Assembly (NCBI RefSeq): GCF_030546745.1
Contig: NZ_JAUOPD010000007.1
Coordinates: 62,001-126,000, forward strand
Origin: Thalassotalea sp. 1_MG-2023
GTDB taxonomy: Bacteria > Pseudomonadota > Gammaproteobacteria > Enterobacterales > Alteromonadaceae
Direction of reading: 5' to 3'
Length of the DNA: 64,000 bases
The translations under genes were made by a program, and so were the position numbers. Each line of letters starts with the position of its first letter. Position 1 is the stretch's first letter. Of this stretch, positions 27,397-35,669 are shown one piece after another. The notes beneath the pieces were generated by a model, which saw only the letters and a program-made list of their open reading frames with translations, was not told where the DNA came from and made no database searches.

Positions 27397-27430
27397 AAAA
27401 AGCCTGTTAATTCAGTAAAATTAACAGGCT
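27397..27430 (-). terminator. Intrinsic terminator of nhaC
   Basis: AGCCTGTTAATT and AATTAACAGGCT form a perfect 12-bp stem around a six-base loop, followed on the minus strand by five T. It ends nhaC just before the pepN start region. Confidence 0.85.
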
Positions 27431-27451
27431 CCTCTTTGTAGCTGCTAATTA

Positions 27452-28906
27452 TTATTCATCGGTTATTTTCTTAATTTTAAATTCAAAATAACCATATGCA
27501 ATAGCAATACAAGGATTAATTAAGTTAAAGAAGCAATACATGATAAATTCATAATTGGTCAATGCTAGTGTCGCAAACATAAAAGCACCGCAAGTATTCC
27601 ATGGAATTAACGGTGATGTAATTGTGCCAGAATCTTCTAATGTACGGCTTAGCACTAAAGGCGATAGTCCCCTGCGCTGGTATTCTTCTTTATACATTCT
27701 ACCTGGCATTACAATCGCGATGTATTGATCTGATGTGATCAGGTTAGTACCAATACAGGTTGCTACTGTACTGGCAATTAAACTACCGGTTGATTTTACC
27801 GCAGATAAAATAGACTCAACAAATTTGCGCAACATTCCTAAATGCTCAAGAACAGCACCAAAACTTAGGGCGCAGATGACAAGCCATATTGTATTAAGCA
27901 TACTTGACATTCCACCACGACTAAGTAGCTGATCCACTTCATCGTTACCGGTGTTTAATACAATGCCATCGAAAAACGCAGTCCAAATAACCGTAATATT
28001 TGCCGTGCTTACCGAGATATCATTACCAGCAATTGCTTGAATTAGTTCTTGTTGAAACACTAAAGCCCAAATACCACCAATTAAAGCACCAATACCGACA
28101 GCAGGAAAAGCAGGTAATTTTTTATAAGCTAAAGCCAATAGCACAAATAACGGAATTAAATTAAGGGGAGAAATATTATAAGTTGATTGCAACGTTTCAG
28201 TTAATAATTGAATATTTTCAGCTGTGCCTGCTTCTACCGATGAATGATTGAAACCGATTATTAAGAATAAAATAAGTGCGATAGAAATTGAAGGAATAGT
28301 CGTCCATAACATATATTTAATATGTGCAAATAACTCACTTCCTGCCACTGCTGGTGCTAAATTCGTTGTTTCAGAAAGCGGTGATAATTTATCACCAAAG
28401 TATGCTCCAGAAATCACTGCACCAGCGGTAACTGCAGTCGACATTTCAAAACCACCCGCAATGCCAATAAAAGCAACACCTACAGTAGCTGCTGTTGTCC
28501 ATGAACTACCAATGCTCATGGCGACAATACCACAGACAATACAGGCGGCGGCATAAAACCAGCTAGGATCAATAATTTGTAAGCCATAATAAATTAATGT
28601 CGGTACGGTACCCGACAATAACCAAGTACCAATGAGAGCACCAACGGCAAGTAAAATTAATACTGCACCTAGGGAAACAGATATCCCTTTAACGATTGCT
28701 TCTTCCATTGATTTCCAAGTATGGCCATTGCGTAAACCAATGATAATCGCGACTCCCATACTGATCATCAAAGCAATTTGGTTTGGTCCATAAGAAGAGT
28801 TATCTGAAAAATATGTTACCGCAGCAGAAAGTAATATAACGAGTACTACGATTGGAATAAATGAATCAAGCATTGAGGGTGCTTTAGGTGGATTTTGATT
28901 TGTCAT
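27452..28906 (-). CDS. nhaC: Na+/H+ antiporter, NhaC family
   Basis: Inner-membrane antiporter of 484 residues with about 11-12 hydrophobic segments. It shows SIGSSWTTAATVG near 132-145 and AGAVISGAYFGDKLSPLSETTNLA near 160-185, both NhaC signatures. Its role is sodium export and pH homeostasis, fitting a marine cell. Single-gene unit: the nearest genes on either side have their own terminators. Confidence 0.92.
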   Translation of the reverse strand: MTNQNPPKAPSMLDSFIPIVVLVILLSAAVTYFSDNSSYGPNQIALMISMGVAIIIGLRNGHTWKSMEEAIVKGISVSLGAVLILLAVGALIGTWLLSGTVPTLIYYGLQIIDPSWFYAAACIVCGIVAMSIGSSWTTAATVGVAFIGIAGGFEMSTAVTAGAVISGAYFGDKLSPLSETTNLAPAVAGSELFAHIKYMLWTTIPSISIALILFLIIGFNHSSVEAGTAENIQLLTETLQSTYNISPLNLIPLFVLLALAYKKLPAFPAVGIGALIGGIWALVFQQELIQAIAGNDISVSTANITVIWTAFFDGIVLNTGNDEVDQLLSRGGMSSMLNTIWLVICALSFGAVLEHLGMLRKFVESILSAVKSTGSLIASTVATCIGTNLITSDQYIAIVMPGRMYKEEYQRRGLSPLVLSRTLEDSGTITSPLIPWNTCGAFMFATLALTNYEFIMYCFFNLINPCIAIAYGYFEFKIKKITDE

Positions 28907-29060
28907 AAAATGTCTTTTTAATACTTAATTATAGTTATAAGTTAGCAAGCATAACATGCCGTGCCTTAAGACATTGTGCAAGTCATTTGTGGTGAAAAGC
29001 AGTGAGAATACGATATTTTTTTTACTGTTGTTCAATTGTTGTACATTGAGCGTGTTACAT

Positions 29061-29093
29061 ATAAGAAAGCCGCCTAAATGGCGGCTTTCTTAT
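29061..29093 (-). terminator. Hairpin at the 3' end of prc
   Basis: ATAAGAAAGCCGCC and GGCGGCTTTCTTAT form a perfect 14-bp stem around TAAAT directly after the prc stop. The T-rich part lies within the stem arm, so it should act as a terminator or RNA-stabilising end for prc. Confidence 0.75.
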
Positions 29094-29095
29094 AC

Positions 29096-31138
29096 TCAGT
29101 CTTTACTGTTATTTTTTGCCACCTTTCCCAGTGAGACAAAATCAAAAGTGATGCGAGCGGTTTCCTCTAACAATGGGTCTAACTCTTCGAGTTCTTCAGG
29201 TAAATCATCTAAGTTTTCTACTTTTTCAAGACCTAATGCTACTAAGCGTTCATTAGTTCGCGCCAATTGTTCCGCTTTTCTTTCATCACGCTTTGCTTTT
29301 CGCTTGGCTAAATTCAACGAAACAGTTTTATCGTCTTTTTCGGCTTGGTATCGTGCAATGTCTTCTAACAGATAATTGAACTCTCGATTAGATTTCACGC
29401 GTTCTTGATACAAAGACGTTAAGTATTCAACATCAGTTGACACATCCGTTAAGGATTTGAAATTAGCCTTAGGTACCATATCCCACGGTAATGCATTTTC
29501 CTCTTTACTTTCGCCCCAGTCTTCTGGGTCAATCGCTGTTGGAAAAGCAATGTCAGGCACAACGCCTTTATGTTGCGTACTACCGCCATTGATTCGATAA
29601 AACTTAGCAATTGTGTACTGGATACTGCCATAAGGATTTTCATTGATATCATAAATTCTAGCAATGGGTCTGTGCTGCTGAACAGTCCCTTTACCGAAGG
29701 TTTGCTCACCAATAATAACCCCACGACCATAATCTTGAATCGCGGCAGAAAAAATCTCTGATGCCGATGCACTATACCTGTCAACCATAACGGTTAATGG
29801 CCCATCATAGTAAGTAACACCATCTTTATCACTATTAATAGAAATACGATTTGCACCATCTCGAATTTGCACTACCGGACCACGATCAATAAATAAGCCC
29901 GTTAATAAAGTAGACTCAGTTAATGAACCACCACCATTGCCACGTAAATCAATAATAATGCCTTCTACATTTTCGGCATTAAGTTTATCAATTTCTTTTT
30001 TAACGTGAGCTGAAAGACCATTGTAAAAACTAGGGATATCTATAACACCTAATTTTTTACTGTTTTCATCTCCTGGCTTTTCAAATATTACTTCCGATTT
30101 AGCAGCGCGATCTTCTAAGACGATTTTATCACGAACAATAGAAACAATTTTAATGCTCGATTCATCAACAGCCTGTCCTGGCAGTACTTGCAGGCGAACT
30201 TTAGTGCCTTTAGGGCCTTTAATTAAATCGACGACATCATCTAGGCGCCAGCCAATAACATCTTCAAACTTTTCATCACCCTGTGAAACACCAACTATAC
30301 GGTCTTTCGGTTTTAATTGATTCGATTTATCAGCCGGACCACCGCTAACAACACTCTGAATAACGGTATAATCTTCTTCCGCTCGAAGTACAGCGCCTAT
30401 CCCTTCTAAAGACAAGTTCATTTCCATTTGAAAACGTTCTGCATTTCTCGGAGATAAATACGACGTGTGGGGTTCAACTACACGCGCAAAGCTGTTCATC
30501 ACTAATTGGAAAACATCTTCGCTTTCGCTTTGTTTTAAACGTTTGATAGCGTAGTTATAACGCTTAGTTAAAATTTCTTTAACTTTATCCCACTCTTTAC
30601 CCGTTAGTGTTAAATTTAGGGCATCATACTTTACTTTTTGACGCCATAATTCGTTAAGTTCACTTTCAGACGTCGGCCATTCGGCGTCTTCACGGTCAAA
30701 GGTATAGCTTTCATCTTTAGTAAAATCAAAAGGCGTTTCCAACAGGCCTAACGCAAATTGGTAACGTTCAAGTCTACGTTGTAAGTTCACATTAAAGATA
30801 TGATACGGAATATCTAATTTGCCACGAGCAACAACCGTATCAAAATCATCTTTATGTTGTTCAAATTCAGTGATATCGCTTGCAAGAAAAACATTACGAC
30901 CATAATCAAGTTGTTTTAAATAACGATCGAAAATTTGCTCTGACAAATCATCGTTAATTTTTACTGGTTTATAATGTGAACGCGAAAACTTAGCAGCAAT
31001 TCTTTTACTGGAGACAGCATGCTGACTCTCTGGCGCTAAAATGGGCAGAGAAGTCTCTTGGTCATTAGAGAATGCGAAAAGATTAACGCTTGAAAACGTT
31101 AATGATATGGCAAGTGCGGTACGACAAATTTTTAGCAT
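29096..31138 (-). CDS. prc: Tail-specific protease Prc
   Basis: Periplasmic C-terminal processing protease (family S41A) that trims or degrades proteins such as penicillin-binding protein 3 and peptidoglycan hydrolases. It has 680 residues with a signal peptide (about 1-22), a helical N-terminal domain, a PDZ domain near 240-320, and a catalytic core with RYSASASE (Ser458 likely nucleophile) and TFGKGTVQQ (Lys483). It lies 15 bases after proQ, matching the msrC-proQ-prc neighbourhood of other gammaproteobacteria. Confidence 0.95.
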   Translation of the reverse strand: MLKICRTALAISLTFSSVNLFAFSNDQETSLPILAPESQHAVSSKRIAAKFSRSHYKPVKINDDLSEQIFDRYLKQLDYGRNVFLASDITEFEQHKDDFDTVVARGKLDIPYHIFNVNLQRRLERYQFALGLLETPFDFTKDESYTFDREDAEWPTSESELNELWRQKVKYDALNLTLTGKEWDKVKEILTKRYNYAIKRLKQSESEDVFQLVMNSFARVVEPHTSYLSPRNAERFQMEMNLSLEGIGAVLRAEEDYTVIQSVVSGGPADKSNQLKPKDRIVGVSQGDEKFEDVIGWRLDDVVDLIKGPKGTKVRLQVLPGQAVDESSIKIVSIVRDKIVLEDRAAKSEVIFEKPGDENSKKLGVIDIPSFYNGLSAHVKKEIDKLNAENVEGIIIDLRGNGGGSLTESTLLTGLFIDRGPVVQIRDGANRISINSDKDGVTYYDGPLTVMVDRYSASASEIFSAAIQDYGRGVIIGEQTFGKGTVQQHRPIARIYDINENPYGSIQYTIAKFYRINGGSTQHKGVVPDIAFPTAIDPEDWGESKEENALPWDMVPKANFKSLTDVSTDVEYLTSLYQERVKSNREFNYLLEDIARYQAEKDDKTVSLNLAKRKAKRDERKAEQLARTNERLVALGLEKVENLDDLPEELEELDPLLEETARITFDFVSLGKVAKNNSKD

Positions 31139-31153
31139 GCTTGCTACTCCAAA

Positions 31154-31852
31154 TTATTCAATGTATATGTTCTTAACCTGTGTTTTGACAACCATTCCTG
31201 AACTTAGTTGCACGGAAATGTCATTACCTGATATTTCAGTAATTACTGCGTCCATTGGAGCATTGCCCAATTGAACTTTAACGGCTTTGCCAACGTTTAC
31301 TGCGCTAGCATCAACAGGTTTAAGTTTAGCCGCTGGTTTAGATTGCGCACGCTTAGATGAACTAACAGCTTTAAATTTTGCTTTATCTTTAGCATTTGAT
31401 TTTGCGTGAGAACCCTTATTTTCAGGCGTTTTACCTTTATAAGGCTTTTTCTTTTGACTGTCTTTAGGATTTTTGTTACCAAATTTTTCTTGGCTTTCTT
31501 TTAATGATTTTGCTGCATGATCAGCTTGTTCTTGATCAATCTCAGCAACCTCGTTTCCGTCAATATCAATGCGTTGAGCACCAACTTTAATCGCCTTTAA
31601 ATAGCGCCAACTACTTGTATAATGTCTTAAGGCTTGTCTTAACCGTGTTTTACTCACGATTTCATCACCTTCAAGACGTGCAGCTAGCTCTTGAAATATA
31701 CCAATTTTTAAAGGTTTTGCTGGGCCTTCAACCGAAAAGCATGCAGGAAATTTTTCCGCTAAATGCGCGATAATTTCTTTCGCACTTGTACGTTTGTTTT
31801 CTTTTTCCGCCGGCTGTTCTGTCACCGCTTCAGTTTCTGTTTTCGTTTCCAT
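31154..31852 (-). CDS. proQ: RNA chaperone ProQ
   Basis: FinO-domain RNA-binding protein that stabilises many small RNAs and mRNA 3' ends and influences osmotic transporter ProP in E. coli. It has 232 residues: an N-terminal FinO/ProQ domain (about 20-130, with FPACFSV and TRLRQALRHYTSSWRYLKA), a Lys/Gln/Ser-rich linker (about 130-180), and a C-terminal Tudor-like domain ending VKTQVKNIYIE. It lies between a small acidic gene and prc, with gaps of 22 and 15 bases, so one operon is likely. Confidence 0.95.
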   Translation of the reverse strand: METKTETEAVTEQPAEKENKRTSAKEIIAHLAEKFPACFSVEGPAKPLKIGIFQELAARLEGDEIVSKTRLRQALRHYTSSWRYLKAIKVGAQRIDIDGNEVAEIDQEQADHAAKSLKESQEKFGNKNPKDSQKKKPYKGKTPENKGSHAKSNAKDKAKFKAVSSSKRAQSKPAAKLKPVDASAVNVGKAVKVQLGNAPMDAVITEISGNDISVQLSSGMVVKTQVKNIYIE

Positions 31853-31874
31853 AATAACTACTTAATTAATAAAT

Positions 31875-32159
31875 TTATTCGTCGTTTAAATACTGTTCAC
31901 GATTCATTAGTAAATGTTGACACCAATCACTGATGTCATCAAGTGTTAACTCTGCTAATGCCTCTTGCCCAATCCAATGCTGCCAAACTAGCTCTAAAAG
32001 CTCACTTAACTCTGCGGGATCTATATCTTCTTCAGCGTAATCATATAACGTATGATAAAGCTGATTTATGTTTTCTGTTACTTGCTCTTCATTGCCGTCC
32101 CAGTCACCAACGACCTCTTCAGAAACAAGGTAATCATGTATTACAACAAGCTCTTTCAT
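31875..32159 (-). CDS. Small acidic protein in the msrC-proQ operon, unknown function
   Basis: Unrecognised protein of 94 residues, strongly acidic, predicted mostly helical, with no signal or membrane segment. Four Trp are spread along it. Its ATG overlaps the msrC stop by four bases and proQ follows 22 bases later, so it is cotranslated with msrC. The tight position argues that it is a real gene. An adaptor or regulator of ProQ is conceivable but unsupported. Confidence 0.7.
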   Translation of the reverse strand: MKELVVIHDYLVSEEVVGDWDGNEEQVTENINQLYHTLYDYAEEDIDPAELSELLELVWQHWIGQEALAELTLDDISDWCQHLLMNREQYLNDE

Positions 32160-32632
32160 ATTGCTTGTTGCTCTAAATGCAATGTTTGTTCAAACACGTT
32201 CACTAAGCTTTCCAACCCGCGTTGATCTTCTGCATCGAATCTATCATTAATTGGGCTATCAATATCTAGCACCGCAATAACTTTTTCTTGATGATAAACA
32301 GGAATAACAATTTCTGAGTTACTTGCTGCATCACAAGCAATGTGACCACTAAATTGATGTACATCTGCAATTCGTTGTGTTTTTCCTTCACTTGCAGCAG
32401 TTCCGCAAACACCTTTACCAAGAGGAATTCTTATACATGCTACCTTCCCTTGGAAAGGGCCGAGTACTAATTCATCTTCAATTGAACGATAAAAACCTAC
32501 CCAATTAATATCAGGTAGGAACTCAAATAATAGTGCACTGATATTAGCCATATTAGCTACCATATCATGTTCAGTGCTTATTAACGCTGAAACTTGTAGT
32601 TTCAGTTGTTGATAAAGTTCGTCTTTGGACAT
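32156..32632 (-). CDS. msrC: Free methionine-R-sulfoxide reductase, GAF domain
   Basis: Cytoplasmic enzyme that reduces free methionine-(R)-sulfoxide. It has 158 residues forming one GAF domain. The three redox Cys of the family are present: Cys66 in ACIRIP, Cys76 in GVCGTA, and Cys100 in HIACD. E. coli has the same set in YebR. Its stop overlaps the next gene's start by four bases. First gene of the msrC-(small acidic gene)-proQ-prc series. Confidence 0.92.
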   Translation of the reverse strand: MSKDELYQQLKLQVSALISTEHDMVANMANISALLFEFLPDINWVGFYRSIEDELVLGPFQGKVACIRIPLGKGVCGTAASEGKTQRIADVHQFSGHIACDAASNSEIVIPVYHQEKVIAVLDIDSPINDRFDAEDQRGLESLVNVFEQTLHLEQQAI

Positions 32633-32726
32633 TCTAACACGTCAGCCTTTAAAATTGGCATAACATACCTTGATAAAGGCTGAAATTAAAGCTTTATGTG
32701 CGAGCCAGCCCAAATAAAGCTCATTT

Positions 32727-33482
32727 CTACAAAATTATTTGAAATGTAATCGCAACTTGTGCAGAAATCGAACGATCTGTAGCTTGAGAACTAAAACCGG
32801 CTTTAGATTCCATCGCTGCCATACGATAAACGGAAGGTGCGTGATAACCCGTTTCTTTGATTGAAATCACTTTTCCTACCGATACACCAAGTTGCTTAGC
32901 AATATTACCTGCTTTATCTTTCGCGTTATCAATAGCGTGTAATAATGCACGTTGATAAAGTGCATCTGGATCACTAAATCCTAACTGTATTGGAGAAATA
33001 TTACTGACACCTATTTTTACCAAGTGTTCTAAAACACTGTCGTATTGTTCAAGCGAATTTAATTTCACCGAAATAGTACGAGCAACATCAAAAAGTCTTA
33101 TTTTCTGCACTTTTTGTTCTTGTTTATGCAATGGAAGCTTCACTTTATTGTTATTGTTGACGCGGTGTTCTAATTCAGCGTTTTCTATCATTACTTCTGG
33201 TTTTTCATAAATTGGATACATACGTAGCATTGAGGAATCAATGTGAGATTCTGACACCCCTTGTTTGATAAACATGTTGACGACCTGTTCGCTTTTTTTA
33301 TCAACGATTTGCTTTACTTTACTTGCGGCGAGGCCGCGTTCTTTAATACTAATGGTTAAGGAAAATTGATCTGGCTGTGCTTTCACCTCTGCTTTGCCTA
33401 TAACGTCAATGCCTTCATCTGCGCTTACAGCACTAGACAGAACTATACTTATAATTACACACGTTTTTCTCAATAATTTCAT
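32727..33482 (-). CDS. SIMPL-domain (DUF541) exported protein
   Basis: Protein of 251 residues with a signal peptide (about 1-21, ending VSA) and a SIMPL/DUF541 domain: IDVIGKAEVKAQPDQFSLTI at the start and ALLHAIDNAKDKAGNIAKQLG in the C-terminal half. Between them is a charged insert of about 40 residues with a run of Asn. It probably acts in the periplasm; relatives have been linked to oxidative stress tolerance, but molecular function is unknown. It starts one base after the DUF2057 gene ends. Confidence 0.85.
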   Translation of the reverse strand: MKLLRKTCVIISIVLSSAVSADEGIDVIGKAEVKAQPDQFSLTISIKERGLAASKVKQIVDKKSEQVVNMFIKQGVSESHIDSSMLRMYPIYEKPEVMIENAELEHRVNNNNKVKLPLHKQEQKVQKIRLFDVARTISVKLNSLEQYDSVLEHLVKIGVSNISPIQLGFSDPDALYQRALLHAIDNAKDKAGNIAKQLGVSVGKVISIKETGYHAPSVYRMAAMESKAGFSSQATDRSISAQVAITFQIIL

Positions 33483-33483
33483 A

Positions 33484-34137
33484 TTACTTTCCTTTCTTTG
33501 ATTCTAGATTAACGTTGTCTAAAAACTCGACCTTTTGCTCAGTAGATGCCTTGTGCCACCAATAATGAAGCATGTTAAGCGGCATCTTATCGGTAAATTG
33601 ATGAATGGAATCTGAATAGTTTCTTTCTGTAACTGTTTGAGGTAGCTTTTCATGTTGCTGATTTATCAGCCGGGCAGATTTATTTTCTTTTGTTAAATCA
33701 AATTGATTGCTTTGTCGCGATGTGTAATCTTTAACATCGTATAATGTGTGATTGATGTTTCGCTGTGTTCGATCAACTAATAATATGTTCGGCTTTTTTG
33801 CATAGGCTCGTACCTGTGCTTCAGAATTAAACTCGGGTACTAGCAACGTTAACTCTTTTGCTGTTTTAAGCGTGAAAATAACCACGAATGGCTCAGAGTA
33901 AATAGTGCTGTGGTCGTCGTTTTCAACATCTTCAACCAATTCTTTAAACTGTAAATGCAATTCATTTAGACCAATTTTAATGGCATGTGAAGTACTACGG
34001 TCAAAAAAGTTTGCAGTGAATTGCGTATCGTTAACTTGCAAAACCTTAATATTAGCTGGTATTTTGACTTCACTTGCAATGGCATGTACCGACACAAGGT
34101 ACAAAAAAGTCAAATTAGCAATGAAACTCTTAACCAT
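33484..34137 (-). CDS. DUF2057 family exported protein
   Basis: Protein of about 217 residues with a signal peptide (about 1-20, ending AIA) and a DUF2057 (YccT-like) domain shown by IPANIKVLQVND and by the LNELHLQFKELVEDV segment. The ATG at 34137 has AAGGAG seven bases upstream; a TTG two codons earlier lies too close to that ribosome site. Function is unknown. It precedes and is coupled to the SIMPL gene, so both probably act in the envelope. Confidence 0.8.
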   Translation of the reverse strand: MVKSFIANLTFLYLVSVHAIASEVKIPANIKVLQVNDTQFTANFFDRSTSHAIKIGLNELHLQFKELVEDVENDDHSTIYSEPFVVIFTLKTAKELTLLVPEFNSEAQVRAYAKKPNILLVDRTQRNINHTLYDVKDYTSRQSNQFDLTKENKSARLINQQHEKLPQTVTERNYSDSIHQFTDKMPLNMLHYWWHKASTEQKVEFLDNVNLESKKGK

Positions 34138-34261
34138 GATCAACTCCTTTGAATAAAACCAACCCTATCAAATAACCTAAGGTAAAAAACAAGCCTTAAG
34201 TCAGTACAAGAAAACAATACTTACTCTATCAATGTTGTTATCTAGTTTACAGAAATCAAAG

Positions 34262-34297
34262 CCAATAACTGTAATCAAAAGTAACGACAGTTATTGG
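34262..34297 (-). terminator. Possible terminator of the prp operon
   Basis: CCAATAACTG and CAGTTATTGG pair around a 16-base loop, about 75 bases past the prpF stop, with only a broken T run after it on the minus strand. Weak. Confidence 0.35.
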
Positions 34298-34370
34298 TTA
34301 AGGTTTTCATCCTCAATTACACAAAATGGTATTAACTAAAGCGCTGACAAATCATTCAGACGTGATTCCG

Positions 34371-35549
34371 TTAAAAACTATCTGCAGGTATTCGTACCCA
34401 ACCTTCCATTAACACGCGCGCACTCCTACTCATAGTCACTTTTTCAACTAACCACTTACCGTTTGTATATCGTGCACTTGCACCTACTTTTAACGTACCC
34501 GACGGGTGGCCAAAATTAACACTTTCTCGTTCACCACCACCTGCGGCTATATTCACAACGGTGCCGGGAATTGCTGCAGCTGTACCAATAGCAACAGCCG
34601 CTGTCCCCATCATCGCATGATGTAACTTACCCATTGATAATGCACGCACATTTAAATCGATGTCATCGGCTTCGATCTGTTTTCCACTAGATGCTTGGTA
34701 ACTTAATGGTTTGCCAACAAAAGCAACTTTAGGGGTGTGTTGTCTAGTTTTCGCCTCTGCAACCGTATTGATCAACCCCATTTTTATCGCGCCATAAGCT
34801 CGTATTGTTTCGAAATAGCTAAGGGTTACCTCATTTCCGTTGATATCATCTTGTAGTTCTGTACCAAGATAACCAATATCTTCAGCATGAAGGAAGATTG
34901 TTGGAATACCAGCGTTAATCATAGTCGCTTTAAATGTGCCTATACCTGGCACTTCTAAATCATCAATAATATTACCAGTAGGAAACATTGCATCATTAGG
35001 ATCAACCGGAGAAAGGAATTCTACTGGTACTTCAGCAGCAGGAAAAGTAACGCCATCTAAGGCAAATTCTCCCGTTTCTTGTACCTGTCCATTAACAATA
35101 GGTACTTTAGAAATAATGGTTTTTTCGATGTTCTTTTGCCAAATTCTCACGGTACAAAAGCCATTCTCAGGAATATTACGTTGATCTACTAACCCTGAAG
35201 ATATAGCAAACGCCCCAACGGCAGCCGTTAAATTACCACAATTTCCGGACCAATCAACAAACGGCTTATCAATCGAAACTTGACCGAATAAATAATCAAC
35301 ATCGTGATCTTTTTGTGTCGATTTTGCTAGTAGCACAGCTTTACTCGTACTTGATGTTGCACCACCCATTCCATCTGTATGTTTACCATACGGATCTGGA
35401 CTTCCTATCACACGCAGTAATAGCTTATCTCGCGCACTACCTGCTTTTTGACATGCTTTTGGAAGATCGGACATATTAAAAAATACACCTTTAGATGTTC
35501 CACCGCGCATATAAGTTGCTGGTATTTTAATTTGTGCTGCAAAAGGCAT
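34371..35549 (-). CDS. prpF: 2-methylaconitate cis-trans isomerase
   Basis: AcnD-accessory protein that converts trans-2-methylaconitate made by AcnD to the cis isomer, so that aconitase can finish 2-methylisocitrate formation. It has 392 residues. The N-terminus AQIKIPATYMRGGTSKGVFF, then GMGGATSSTSKAVLL and WSGNCGNLTAAVGAFA are PrpF family signatures. AAGGAAA lies before the ATG. It is the last gene of the prp operon, following acnD after a hairpin. Confidence 0.95.
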   Translation of the reverse strand: MPFAAQIKIPATYMRGGTSKGVFFNMSDLPKACQKAGSARDKLLLRVIGSPDPYGKHTDGMGGATSSTSKAVLLAKSTQKDHDVDYLFGQVSIDKPFVDWSGNCGNLTAAVGAFAISSGLVDQRNIPENGFCTVRIWQKNIEKTIISKVPIVNGQVQETGEFALDGVTFPAAEVPVEFLSPVDPNDAMFPTGNIIDDLEVPGIGTFKATMINAGIPTIFLHAEDIGYLGTELQDDINGNEVTLSYFETIRAYGAIKMGLINTVAEAKTRQHTPKVAFVGKPLSYQASSGKQIEADDIDLNVRALSMGKLHHAMMGTAAVAIGTAAAIPGTVVNIAAGGGERESVNFGHPSGTLKVGASARYTNGKWLVEKVTMSRSARVLMEGWVRIPADSF

Positions 35550-35620
35550 ATTAATTTCCTTAACTAAAACGTTATGACCTTACATCAATTTAATTCTATA
35601 GTCGTAAGGTGATTAATAGA

Positions 35621-35646
35621 TAAAAAAGGCGACATTAGCCGCCTTA
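35621..35646 (-). terminator. Terminator-like hairpin between acnD and prpF
   Basis: On the minus strand AAGGCG and CGCCTT pair around an eight-base loop and are followed by a run of T. It probably gives partial termination within the operon, lowering prpF. Confidence 0.6.
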
Positions 35647-35669
35647 ATAGTAAAGTGACATATCGCCTA

